Assembly (NCBI GenBank): GCA_903903925.1 | Contig: CAIVAU010000141.1 | Coordinates: forward strand, 1-64,000 | Length of the DNA: 64,000 nt | Source: an uncultured cyanobacterium | GTDB lineage: Bacteria > Cyanobacteriota > Cyanobacteriia > Cyanobacteriales > Nostocaceae | Reading direction: 5' to 3' | Shown: in pieces, positions 33,547 to 42,592 of the stretch | How positions within the stretch are numbered: the stretch's first letter is position 1 | Layout of the letters: every line of letters begins with the position of its first letter | The notes under the pieces: generated by a model | Database searches by the model: none | What the model saw: only the letters and a program-made list of their open reading frames with translations | What the model was told of the DNA's origin: nothing | Program-made: the position numbers and the translations under genes

Positions 33547-34180
33547 TTTAAAATCTCGGTAAGTACTGACATATCATTTTGGCTCAAACGGTCTATCGGG
33601 AACCATAGTCTAAAAGGTTAAATCTTCTTCAAATTTTCTGAACAATGGGAGTGGGGAGTAGGGAGTGTGGGGAGTGTGAGAGGTGTGGGAGGTGTGGGAG
33701 GTACTGAATTCTCATTCATGCGCCCATTGTCCTCACGCTCCCCACACTTCCTGGATTTCTCAAAGCCCGAGAAATCCAGGCTAATCCCCACAGGGGGCAC
33801 CGAGTTCCCCACTCCCCATACACATAAAAAAATAAAAATAGCAATAGTCGCAAGCAAAACTTAACTTAAGAAAAATTACAAAGTTTACGAAATGTTGCTC
33901 TTTGTAAAATAAATGGAGAAACTATTGACTTTTTGACCAAACTTTAAAAGTTAAAAGGCAGATTAGACAATTGATCCAGGGATTTTGAATTATTGTTAAC
34001 ATCTGTCCAACAATGTACGGGAAGAGACTTTATAATTCAACGAGAAACCACTATCCACATAGCGGTCTTCATCGCGACTCCAGTTCATATACTGGGGGAT
34101 GCGACTAAGGTGTCCTAGAGCCACCAAGACAGCTTGTGGAATTCATAAACTCTTCAATCCTTATCAAGAGAGGAGGTCGA
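33547..34180. other. 634-bp psaA upstream region
   Basis: No gene. 33640-33720 is a purine-rich GGAGTGTGGGGAG repeat and 33750-33780 a perfect hairpin. Downstream lies the psaA leader: TATAAT at 34031-34036 could be a -10 box, although I see no matching -35, and GAGAGGAGG at about 34168-34176 is the ribosome site. Confidence 0.6.
33750..33780. repeat. Perfect 12-bp hairpin upstream of psaA
   Basis: CCTGGATTTCTC and GAGAAATCCAGG pair without mismatch around a 7-nt loop. No T-run follows on either strand, so it is not a standard terminator. Confidence 0.85.
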
Positions 34181-36439
34181 ATGGCAATAAGTCCTCCAGA
34201 GCGAGAGGAAAAAAAAGCTAGAGTCATCGTCGATATCGATCCGGTTCCAACCTCATTTGAACTATGGGCAAAGCCGGGACATTTCGACAGAAGTTTAGCC
34301 AAAGGTCCAAAAACTACTGCATGGATTTGGAACCTACACGCGAACGCCCATGATTTTGATACACATACAAGCGATCTAGAAGATATATCCCGCAAGATAT
34401 TTGCAGCACACTTCGGTCACTTAGCCGTAGTGACTCTGTGGCTGAGCGGGATGATATTTCATGGCGCTCGTTTCTCAAACTACGAAGCTTGGCTGAGCGA
34501 TCCCCTCCACATCAAGCCCAGCGCTCAAGTTGTTTGGCCCGTTGTTGGTCAAGACATTTTGAACGGAGATGTTGGCGGTGGTTTCCACGGTATTCAAATT
34601 ACTTCCGGCTTCTTCCAAATCTGGCGTGGTTGGGGCATCACAAATTCATTCCAGCTATACTGCACCGCTATCGGCGGTTTGGTGTTAGCAGGCTTGTTTC
34701 TCTTTGCAGGCTGGTTCCATTACCACAAGCGTGCTCCTAAACTGGAATGGTTCCAGAACGTGGAGTCAATGCTCAATCACCACTTAGCAGTGTTGCTAGG
34801 CTGTGGTTCCTTGGGTTGGGCAGGTCACTTAATTCACGTATCCGCACCGATTAATAAGTTGTTGGATGCTGGAGTTGCGGTCAAAGATGTGCCGTTGCCT
34901 CACGAGTTCATTTTGAACCACGACTTGATCACGAAGGTATTTCCAAGTTTTGCCAACGGTTTAACACCTTTCTGGACTTTGAACTGGGGTCAGTATGCTG
35001 ACTTCCTCACCTTCAAAGGCGGTCTTAACCCAGTAACAGGTGGCTTGTGGCTGACAGACATTGCCCATCACCACTTGGCGATCGCAGTCCTGTTCATCAT
35101 CGCAGGTCACCAGTATCGTACCAACTGGGGTATCGGTCACAGCATTAAAGAGATCCTAGAAAACCACAAAGGTCCCTTCACTGGTGAAGGACACAAGGGT
35201 CTCTATGAAAACCTGACCACCTCTTGGCACGCGCAGTTGGGAACTAACCTAGCTCTGCTGGGTTCGTTGACCATCATCATCGCGCACCACATGTACGCGA
35301 TGCCTCCATATCCGTATTTGGCAACCGATTACGCGACACAGTTGTGTATATTTACACACCATATGTGGATCGGTGGCTTCCTGATTGTGGGTGGAGCAGC
35401 TCACGCTACCATTTTTATGGTGCGGGATTACGACATCGTGGTGAACCGAAACAACGTTTTGGATCGCGTAATTCGTCACCGAGATGCGATTATCTCTCAC
35501 CTGAACTGGGTATCTATGTTCCTTGGCTTCCATAGCTTTGGACTGTACGTACACAACGACACAATGCGTGCTTTGGGTCGCCCCCAAGATATGTTCTCGG
35601 ATAAGGCGATTCAGTTGCAGCCTGTGTTTGCTCAGTGGGTACAACACATACACGCTCTAGCTCCTGGTGGAACCGCGCCTAATGCGTTGGAACCTGTGAG
35701 CTACGCCTTTGGTGGTGGTGTACTCGCGGTAGGCGGCAAAGTAGCAATGATGCCGATTACGCTGGGTACGGCGGACTTCCTGATCCACCATATTCACGCA
35801 TTCCAGATTCATGTCACAGTACTGATTCTGTTAAAGGGCTTCCTGTTTGCTCGTAGTTCTCGTCTGATTCCAGACAAGGCAAACTTGGGCTTCCGGTTCC
35901 CCTGCGATGGTCCTGGTCGTGGTGGCACCTGTCAGGTGTCTGGTTGGGATCATGTGTTCCTCGGTTTATTCTGGATGTACAACACCATCTCAATAGTGAT
36001 TTTCCACTTTAGCTGGAAAATGCAATCTGATGTGTGGGGAACTGTAGATTCAGATGGTGTAGTGACTCACATCACTGGCGGTAACTTCGCCGAAAGTGCC
36101 ATCACAATCAATGGCTGGTTGCGTGATTTCTTGTGGGCACAAGCAACACAAGTGATCAACTCCTATGGCAGTGCCCTGTCAGCATACGGTCTACTCTTCT
36201 TAGGTGGTCACTTTGTTTGGGCATTCAGCTTGATGTTCCTGTTCAGTGGTCGCGGCTACTGGCAAGAACTGATTGAGTCCATCGTATGGGCACATAACAA
36301 ACTGAAAGTAGCACCATCAATTCAGCCTCGCGCTTTAAGTATCATTCAAGGTAGAGCTGTCGGGGTGACTCACTTCCTCCTGGGAGGTATTGTCACTACG
36401 TGGGCATTCTTCCATGCACGTATTCTCTCACTGGGCTAG
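34181..36439 (+). CDS. psaA: Photosystem I core protein A1
   Basis: 752 residues from ATG 34181 ([11 protein letters not shown]), with a strong GAGGAGG site upstream; the open frame extends further but the family N-terminus is here. It has eleven membrane helices, many chlorophyll-ligating His residues ([27 protein letters not shown]), the P700 side, and the FX iron-sulfur motif [18 protein letters not shown] with its two Cys. Together with PsaB it forms the reaction-centre heterodimer in the thylakoid. It is the first gene of psaAB. Confidence 0.99.
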   Translation: MAISPPEREEKKARVIVDIDPVPTSFELWAKPGHFDRSLAKGPKTTAWIWNLHANAHDFDTHTSDLEDISRKIFAAHFGHLAVVTLWLSGMIFHGARFSNYEAWLSDPLHIKPSAQVVWPVVGQDILNGDVGGGFHGIQITSGFFQIWRGWGITNSFQLYCTAIGGLVLAGLFLFAGWFHYHKRAPKLEWFQNVESMLNHHLAVLLGCGSLGWAGHLIHVSAPINKLLDAGVAVKDVPLPHEFILNHDLITKVFPSFANGLTPFWTLNWGQYADFLTFKGGLNPVTGGLWLTDIAHHHLAIAVLFIIAGHQYRTNWGIGHSIKEILENHKGPFTGEGHKGLYENLTTSWHAQLGTNLALLGSLTIIIAHHMYAMPPYPYLATDYATQLCIFTHHMWIGGFLIVGGAAHATIFMVRDYDIVVNRNNVLDRVIRHRDAIISHLNWVSMFLGFHSFGLYVHNDTMRALGRPQDMFSDKAIQLQPVFAQWVQHIHALAPGGTAPNALEPVSYAFGGGVLAVGGKVAMMPITLGTADFLIHHIHAFQIHVTVLILLKGFLFARSSRLIPDKANLGFRFPCDGPGRGGTCQVSGWDHVFLGLFWMYNTISIVIFHFSWKMQSDVWGTVDSDGVVTHITGGNFAESAITINGWLRDFLWAQATQVINSYGSALSAYGLLFLGGHFVWAFSLMFLFSGRGYWQELIESIVWAHNKLKVAPSIQPRALSIIQGRAVGVTHFLLGGIVTTWAFFHARILSLG

Positions 36440-36496
36440 GAATCAGCCTTAAGAGTGATGAGTCAGGAGTGATGAGTCAGGAGTCAGGAATCATAA

Positions 36497-36540
36497 CTCC
36501 TAACTCCTAACTCCTAACTCCTACTTCCTAACTCCTACTT
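36497..36540. repeat. AACTCCT heptad repeat between psaA and psaB
   Basis: About six units of AACTCCT with minor variants fill most of the 131-bp psaA-psaB spacer. Confidence 0.9.
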
Positions 36541-36570
36541 CTGCAAGGTCCGAGGATTTTTACAAAACCT

Positions 36571-38796
36571 ATGGCGACAAAATTTCCAAAATTTAGCCAG
36601 GATCTCGCACAGGACCCGACGACGCGTCGGATCTGGTATGCGATCGCTACAGGAAATGACTTTGAAAGCCATGATGGCGTGACAGAAGAAAGTCTTTACC
36701 AAAAGATTTTCGCAACACACTTCGGTCATTTGGCAATCATCTTCTTGTGGGCATCAAGCCTACTGTTCCATGTAGCCTGGCAAGGCAACTTTGAACAATG
36801 GATTAAAGATCCGCTGCACATCCGCCCGATCGCCCACGCGATTTGGGACCCACAGTTTGGCAAACCAGCGATCGAAGCCTTTACCCAAGCTGGGGCGAAT
36901 TACCCGGTCAACATTGCTTACTCAGGTGTATACCACTGGTGGTACACCATCGGCATGCGGACGAACAATGACCTGTATCAAGGTTCAGTGTTCCTGCTGT
37001 TGTTGTCAGCAGTGTTCTTGTTCGCAGGTTGGTTGCACTTGCAACCCAAGTTCCGTCCTAGCCTCTCATGGTTTAAGAGTGCAGAACCACGTCTGAACCA
37101 CCACCTAGCAGGTTTGTTTGGTGTGAGTTCCTTGGCATGGACAGGTCACTTGGTTCACGTTGCAATTCCCGAATCACGCGGACAGCATGTCGGTTGGGAT
37201 AACTTCCTGACCACCCCACCACATCCAGAAGGTTTGACCCCCTTCTTCACAGGGAACTGGGGTGCATACGCTGCAAACCCAGACACAGCAAATCATGTGT
37301 TTGGTACATCTCAAGGAGCCGGAACAGCAATTCTGACCTTCTTGGGAGGGTTTCATCCACAGACAGAGTCACTGTGGCTAACAGATATTGCGCATCACCA
37401 CTTGGGGATCGCCGTACTGTTCATCGTTGCCGGTCATATGTACCGGACAAACTTTGGCATTGGTCACAGCATCAAAGAAATGCTGAATTCCAAAACCTTC
37501 TTTGGCACCGCCGTCGAAGGGCCATTCAACTTGCCACACCAAGGGCTTTACGACACCATCAACAACTCCCTGCACTTCCAGTTATCCCTGGCTTTAGCAG
37601 CGTTGGGTACGATCACCTCCTTGGTAGCGCAGCACATGTACGCGATGCCGCCTTACGCATTCATTGCGAAGGACTACACCACTCAGGCAGCGTTGTACAC
37701 CCACCACCAGTATATCGCTGTTTTCTTAATGACAGGGGCATTCGCCCATGCAGCGATTTTCTGGGTACGTGACTACGACCCAGAACAAAATAAAGGCAAC
37801 GTTCTCGACCGTGTGCTCAAGCACAAAGAAGCGATTATCTCTCACTTGAGTTGGGTATCGCTGTTCCTAGGCTTCCACACCCTTGGATTGTATGTTCACA
37901 ACGACGTTGTAGTCGCCTTTGGCACACCAGAGAAGCAAATTTTGATTGAACCGGTCTTTGCCCAGTTCATCCAAGCTTCTCACGGTAAAGCACTGTACGG
38001 CTTGAACGTCCTGTTGTCAAACCCCGACAGTATTGCCACCACTGCTTGGCCCAACTACGCCAACGTGTGGCTACCAGGATGGTTGGATGCGATTAATAAC
38101 AGCACCAACTCCCTGTTCTTGACCATCGGACCTGGCGACTTCCTGGTACACCACGCCTTTGCTTTGGCAATCCACACCACAGTACTCGTACTGGTTAAAG
38201 GTGCTTTGGATGCCCGTGGTTCCAAGCTGATGCCCGATAAAAAGGACTTCGGCTACGCCTTCCCTTGCGACGGTCCTGGTCGTGGCGGTACTTGCGATAT
38301 CTCCGCTTGGGATTCCTTCTACCTCGCCTTGTTCTGGTCACTCAACACTGTTGGTTGGGTCACCTTCTACTGGCACTGGAAGCATCTCGGCGTTTGGCAA
38401 GGTAACGTTGCTCAGTTCAACGAGTCCTCCACATACCTGATGGGTTGGTTCCGCGATTACCTCTGGGCGAATTCCGCACAGTTGATCAACGGCTACAACC
38501 CCTACGGTACCAACAACCTTGCTGTCTGGGATTGGATGTTCCTCTTCGGACACTTGGTTTGGGCAACTGGCTTCATGTTCCTGATCTCTTGGAGAGGTTA
38601 CTGGCAAGAGTTGATTGAAACTCTCGTTTGGGCACATGAGCGCACACCATTGGCAAACCTCATCCGTTGGAAAGACAAGCCTGTTGCTTTGTCGATCGTT
38701 CAAGCTCGTTTGGTTGGTCTAGCTCACTTTACTGTTGGCTATGTCCTCACCTACGCCGCTTTCCTCATTGCCTCTACTGCTGGTAAGTTCGGTTAA
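36571..38796 (+). CDS. psaB: Photosystem I core protein A2
   Basis: 741 residues, complete. The N-terminus [20 protein letters not shown], eleven membrane helices, the FX ligand motif [18 protein letters not shown] and the C-terminal ending TAGKFG are those of PsaB. It supplies half of the P700, A0, A1 and FX cofactor sites and the main ferredoxin-side docking surface. It is downstream of psaA in the same direction, with an intrinsic terminator 40 bp after the stop. Confidence 0.99.
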   Translation: MATKFPKFSQDLAQDPTTRRIWYAIATGNDFESHDGVTEESLYQKIFATHFGHLAIIFLWASSLLFHVAWQGNFEQWIKDPLHIRPIAHAIWDPQFGKPAIEAFTQAGANYPVNIAYSGVYHWWYTIGMRTNNDLYQGSVFLLLLSAVFLFAGWLHLQPKFRPSLSWFKSAEPRLNHHLAGLFGVSSLAWTGHLVHVAIPESRGQHVGWDNFLTTPPHPEGLTPFFTGNWGAYAANPDTANHVFGTSQGAGTAILTFLGGFHPQTESLWLTDIAHHHLGIAVLFIVAGHMYRTNFGIGHSIKEMLNSKTFFGTAVEGPFNLPHQGLYDTINNSLHFQLSLALAALGTITSLVAQHMYAMPPYAFIAKDYTTQAALYTHHQYIAVFLMTGAFAHAAIFWVRDYDPEQNKGNVLDRVLKHKEAIISHLSWVSLFLGFHTLGLYVHNDVVVAFGTPEKQILIEPVFAQFIQASHGKALYGLNVLLSNPDSIATTAWPNYANVWLPGWLDAINNSTNSLFLTIGPGDFLVHHAFALAIHTTVLVLVKGALDARGSKLMPDKKDFGYAFPCDGPGRGGTCDISAWDSFYLALFWSLNTVGWVTFYWHWKHLGVWQGNVAQFNESSTYLMGWFRDYLWANSAQLINGYNPYGTNNLAVWDWMFLFGHLVWATGFMFLISWRGYWQELIETLVWAHERTPLANLIRWKDKPVALSIVQARLVGLAHFTVGYVLTYAAFLIASTAGKFG

Positions 38797-38837
38797 CGAC
38801 TCAATTTAGCCTGATAGCAGTTTTCGGTAATTAATCT

Positions 38838-38869
38838 AAATCCCCTGCCTTTGGGTGGGGGATTTTTTT
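38838..38869 (+). terminator. Rho-independent terminator of psaAB
   Basis: AAATCCCC and GGGGATTT pair around a 12-nt loop and run into a T7 tract (38863-38869). Confidence 0.9.
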
Positions 38870-39031
38870 GGCAGAAAATACTACCGCAAGGAATAATGGT
38901 AGGACTTACACATGAATCTATTGTCTGATCGACTGTAAAGGCGCTCAAAACTAGAAAACTAGCGCCTCGTCGAGAGCGCAATGGTCCTCACAATCACCCT
39001 AAAAAAGTTACTCGCATTAATAGATAAGAAC

Positions 39032-40184
39032 TAGGACTTACGCATTGACAAGAGAGCTAGTTTATGTATTCAAGCAGCACAAGCAGCACTCAAGTTATCC
39101 AAAACATATTCACGAATAACTTTTGTGAATAGATTCCTTTGTACTTCATACCAATTGTCAATGATGTTTTCAGAACGCATTTTTTCTAACCGAACAAATG
39201 CTTGAAGAGAGCAAAATATATGTGTCTTAATTGCGTGGACAACTTAAACCATAAACCGACAAATACCACATAACTGTTTTATTGCTCTATGAAAACTCTC
39301 AATGCCCCAATGTGTATCATGAATAGTGATGAACTCACTTCTAGTTATCTGTTGTAAGACTTCGTCGGGATTCTCGGAGTCAGGCTGATAAAATATATAG
39401 TGTCTAGAGTCTTCTTTCTTGAAGGCTTTCCTAAACAACTGTATAAATGCAAATTCTCTTAAATGAGTTACCAATCCTTCATCTGGAATCTCTAAAGTGC
39501 TTACTTGGCAGTACTTTCCTGGTTCGTTTGATACTGTTCTATTTTTTTCAATTCCGAATAAAAAACCTAATTTCTGGTTTCTCAAAAATTTCAGATTTTC
39601 TACCCCTGAGTACCAACTATCCCCTGTAACTACTCGTGGCTTTAATCCCCATTCAATCACTTCTCTTAGCATTTCTTGGAAATAATCGTTTTTTGTTTTC
39701 CCCTCCTTTTTGTCATATATTCTGTAGTTTATTGGAACTGAATTTCCATGTGTATCACTGTAATACAACGTAACTAAATTTAATCCTTTAATAGTTTTAT
39801 GATATTTACCTGACCAAAAATATGCTATTAATTCTGCATGTTGTGGATCGCTATATAGCTTTTCTATTACGGTGTCATCAACACTTAAAATCCCTCCTAT
39901 CAAATTGACTACGCCTGTTACAATGTCGAACAAATCTTTCGGTTCATATCGTTCTCTCAATAAAAAGCGGTTCACACTGTCGTGCGAAACGTCTCCAAGT
40001 ATTTCTGCTAATCTACTACATCCCCCATGCTTTGGCTCCGATAGCAGAAACAGGGTGTAGTGTTCCAGATTACATTGTGCTGTCGAGGGGAAAGCTGATT
40101 TCTCTAATTGTCCTATACCTGTAACTATACGACACCGATCTCAAGTCAGCATTATTTTACCACTCTGTCAATGCGTAAGTCCTA
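39032..40184 (-). mobile_element. IS701-like insertion sequence, 1153 bp
   Basis: Perfect 19-bp inverted repeats TAGGACTTACGCATTGACA lie at 39032-39050 and 40166-40184. AGAAC is directly repeated outside both ends (39027-39031, 40185-40189) and may be the target duplication; a TA duplication with slightly shorter ends is an alternative reading. It contains one decayed transposase gene. The ends are intact, so it could still be moved in trans. Confidence 0.85.
39070..40140 (-). pseudogene. IS701-like DDE transposase with nonsense codon
   Basis: The DDE core is intact in sequence: VDDTVIEKLY, YYSDTHGNSVPINYRIYD, the second Asp in VVTGDSWYSG and the Glu in HDTHWGIESFHRA. A TAA at 39244-39246 interrupts the frame right after CRFMV. 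The same frame continues for 57 more codons (AIKTHIFCSLQAFVRLEK and on) to TGA at 39070-39072, as expected for the family C-terminus. At the 5' end the frame is open back to 40140 but has no ATG, GTG or TTG before the GTG at 39975. The gene is thus damaged at both ends. Confidence 0.85.
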
Positions 40185-40233
40185 AGAACTTAGCCAGTTC
40201 CTGTTTGGCTACCTCACGATCTAGTCCTATTTT

Positions 40234-40557
40234 TCAAGCTATAGAAACAGGCTGCGAATCCGGTAGAAAAGCCAGCACAATATCACGCTCAAGAATACCT
40301 TTGTTAATTAACTCCTGAGTAATTCCACATTCCATACCATCGTATTCAATTATTACTTTCCCATTCTCGATAATCACATAGATCAGGTTGCCACGCACCC
40401 GCTTTCGTCTATCCCAACCAACCTGCATCAGAGCATAGCGATCACGCATCTCGTCAAATATGGCATCTAAGCGAATGTTGCCGTGAGATGGGCGTAGTTT
40501 AGCATAATCACTAATTACCTGTTTGACGATTTCTCGATAGGTCTTGATGGTATCCAT
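40234..40557 (-). CDS. xisI: XisI-family protein
   Basis: 107 residues with the family features YREIVKQVISDYAKLRPSHG, DRYALMQVGWD, YVIIENGKVIIEYDGME and GITQELINKGI, ending in a short acidic tail. XisI was defined as a factor needed for excision of the nifD-adjacent fdxN element in Anabaena; many cyanobacteria carry solitary xisHI pairs whose role is unclear. It overlaps xisH by 43 bp in another frame. No fdxN element or xisF is visible here. Confidence 0.9.
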   Translation of the reverse strand: MDTIKTYREIVKQVISDYAKLRPSHGNIRLDAIFDEMRDRYALMQVGWDRRKRVRGNLIYVIIENGKVIIEYDGMECGITQELINKGILERDIVLAFLPDSQPVSIA

Positions 40558-40961
40558 TGGCTTACTTCCCTTTTCTCTAAATCTACAATAATCAGCTTTA
40601 AAGGTAGTTGAGCGATTGCTAGTTTTCCAATTGCTTCAGTAAATATGTCGCTGTAGGTTGCTTCAGAAACAGCAAGATAAAGGTCACGTTCTGGATCTAC
40701 TTGATTAAGTAACAAGCGATATAGCGTATATTGACCGATAGCTTGCTCTAAGTCAGCTACTTGAGATTGACCACGAAATTGCTTGATTTCAATGGCAATG
40801 TGTTTATTTCCCTGCCGAACTCCAATAAAGCCGCTTGCACCAAGGTCTACAAATAAAAAGCGTTCACCATAGGAAATAACATAGGGATCGTCCGTAATTT
40901 CCCAACCGTCTTTGACAACTGCCTCTTTTACGGTTTCGTGAATGGTGTCTCTGGCTGGCAC
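40515..40961 (-). CDS. xisH: XisH-family protein (PD-(D/E)XK nuclease fold)
   Basis: 148 residues from a GTG start, with an AGGAGAA site upstream. The motifs ARDTIHETVKEAVVKDGWEI, LFVDLGASGFIG and IAIEIKQFRG correspond to the core Asp and Glu-x-Lys of the nuclease-like fold. FLAVSEATY-like segments and VDLEKREVSQWI follow. It works with XisI in fdxN element excision in Anabaena. Here the pair sits next to a transposon remnant. Confidence 0.9.
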   Translation of the reverse strand: MPARDTIHETVKEAVVKDGWEITDDPYVISYGERFLFVDLGASGFIGVRQGNKHIAIEIKQFRGQSQVADLEQAIGQYTLYRLLLNQVDPERDLYLAVSEATYSDIFTEAIGKLAIAQLPLKLIIVDLEKREVSQWIPSRPIEKSSNR

Positions 40962-41232
40962 TTTATGATAATTCTCCTATGAATGCACGATGTTGACGTT
41001 ACCGGAGAGATAAACCCCTACTCAACGTTTGTAGGGGCGATCAATTTTAACCAATCTGAACCAATTCAGATTTAACTACAGTGATACTGCCGTCTGAGTG
41101 AGAAGTGTAGGTTTTCATACCCCTCCACCATTCTTGAATACTAAATTTCCAGATTTCTTTGACCCATCCCGGTTTGTAAAAAATAAGCGAACCGGGAGTT
41201 ATTATGGGAAAAGGTAAACACACATTTTATCT

Positions 41233-41550
41233 ATGAATCTTCAAGCAGGCGCAAATTTAAATAAAATGTCTCTTCATGTTCTGGTTGAACGAGTTGAGTC
41301 AGGCTATTTTATCGCATCAGTGCCGGAGTTGGCAGATTGTGTTGCCGAAGCTGAAACCCGTGAGGTAGCGATCGCATCTGTACAGGAGAAGGTGAGGGTG
41401 AGGCTCGCGAATATTGAGGTTTTGACCCTAGAAGTGGCAAATAATCCCTGGACAGAATTTATTGGGATGTTTGAAGGGGATAAAGAGTTTGCGGATCTGT
41501 CGGCAGAACTGCGGACGGAACGTGAATTAGATATAAATGGCGCTACATGA
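41233..41550 (+). CDS. HicB-like antitoxin (105 aa)
   Basis: It contains a HicB/DUF1902-like fold (LVERVESGYFIASVPELADC, then VAEAETREVAIASVQEK), which is an RNase H-like antitoxin domain, followed by an acidic tail (EFADLSAELRTERELD). The stop overlaps the start of the following PIN gene (ATGA). A HicB-type antitoxin facing a PIN toxin rather than HicA is a mixed pairing. Confidence 0.7.
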   Translation: MNLQAGANLNKMSLHVLVERVESGYFIASVPELADCVAEAETREVAIASVQEKVRVRLANIEVLTLEVANNPWTEFIGMFEGDKEFADLSAELRTERELDINGAT

Positions 41551-41993
41551 GTCTTTGGTTGTTAGATACGGATCATGTATCGCTGTTATTAGAGCGTCAT
41601 CCACAGGTGAGCCGTAGGGTAGCTTACCAGGGGGCGGAGGTTGCGATTTCCATTGTGACGGTTCAGGAATTGTTTAATGGTTGGGTAGTGCGAATAAATG
41701 GTGCGCGAAAAGTTGAAGATGTTGTGCGGTTGTATGGAAAGTTGAGCCGCACAGTTGCTCTATTCGGAAGGGTAAGGGTACTGGACTTTGATGGGAAAGC
41801 AGGGGAAACGTTTCAGCGATTGCTAAGAGAAAATCCAACATTATCGAAACAGCGATTACAGAAGGATATGCGAATTGCTGCAATTGCCTTGGCTAATGAT
41901 GCCGTTGTGGTGACGCGAAACTATCGAGATTTTTCTCAGGTATCAGGGTTAAATATTGAAGATTGGTCGCAGCAGGATGGATCTAGTCAGTAA
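41547..41993 (+). CDS. PIN-domain toxin (VapC-like)
   Basis: 148 residues. LLDTDHVSLLL carries Asp7 and Asp9, VTVQELFNGW the Glu, KDMRIAAIALANDAVVVTRN the third Asp and FSQVSGLNIEDW the C-terminal strand; these are the PIN nuclease metal ligands. It begins inside the antitoxin stop codon, so translation is coupled. The C-terminus overlaps the integrase remnant region by a few bases. Confidence 0.85.
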   Translation: MSLWLLDTDHVSLLLERHPQVSRRVAYQGAEVAISIVTVQELFNGWVVRINGARKVEDVVRLYGKLSRTVALFGRVRVLDFDGKAGETFQRLLRENPTLSKQRLQKDMRIAAIALANDAVVVTRNYRDFSQVSGLNIEDWSQQDGSSQ

Positions 41994-42036
41994 GGAGATA
42001 TTAGGTAGAGGGCGCAGGGTTTTCAGGGGTGACGCA

Positions 42037-42153
42037 ATTGCATTGCGGCATATTCAGGAAATTTCAGGACACAATGACCTGGGGACATTACAGCGCTACT
42101 TGGAAGTGACACCAGAGCAACGGAAAAAGGCTGTCTCGGTGATTGGGTTTTGA
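42037..42153 (+). pseudogene. C-terminal fragment of a tyrosine recombinase
   Basis: LRHIQEISGHNDLGTLQRYL then EVTPEQRKKAVSVIGF is the last part of phage-type integrases, with the GHNDLGTLQRY box that carries the catalytic Tyr. Nothing of the N-terminal part precedes it. It is a scrap of a larger element. Confidence 0.75.
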
Positions 42154-42592
42154 GGGGGATAACGCTATGTAAGGATTTTTTTGTAGACAGGAATTGTTTA
42201 GCTTTGTGTTACATTTAGCACTTCGCTAAGCATATGAATTCTTTCCAATAGGAGCTTTTATAAGCTCGGAAAATAAGGGTTTGAGAAGTATGGAGAGAAG
42301 TTTATTATCTAATAATTTTACGTTTATTTGTACTGTTTTACTCAATGTAATCAAAGATTTACTTAATTCATAAAATTAGTCTGGAATCATAGCTTGTACT
42401 TTTGTAGCTATAATCAATTCAAATCGACTTGGGGGGACGAATTAAGTAAAAACAAGTGCTTAAATTGTTACAATAGTTACCAATTTATCTTCTGTACTGA
42501 AATGTTAAGGCGCTGTTCAAAAAAATTAAGCAATTCAAAACTAGACTTGGATAAAACCAAGCCAACTATACAAGGTGCCATATGGAGCCACT
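42154..42592. other. 439-bp AT-rich spacer upstream of the KAP-like gene
   Basis: No gene. AGCTATAATC at 42407-42416 contains a -10-like TATAAT (42409-42414), but no good -35 is at the right distance. TATGGAGCCACT provides a GGAG ribosome site before ATG 42593. Confidence 0.45.

Noticed and set aside
33618-33857. 79-codon frame with PTPPTPLTLPTLPTPH in the psaA upstream region
   Set aside because: It is a translation of the GGAGTGTGGGGAG repeat; the low-complexity residues come from the repeat and not from a gene.
33875-33892. HLR1-like (RpaB) site ATTACAAAGTTTACGAAA upstream of psaA
   Set aside because: The spacing between half-sites is one base short and one position mismatches. It is about 300 bp from the start with no promoter at the expected distance.
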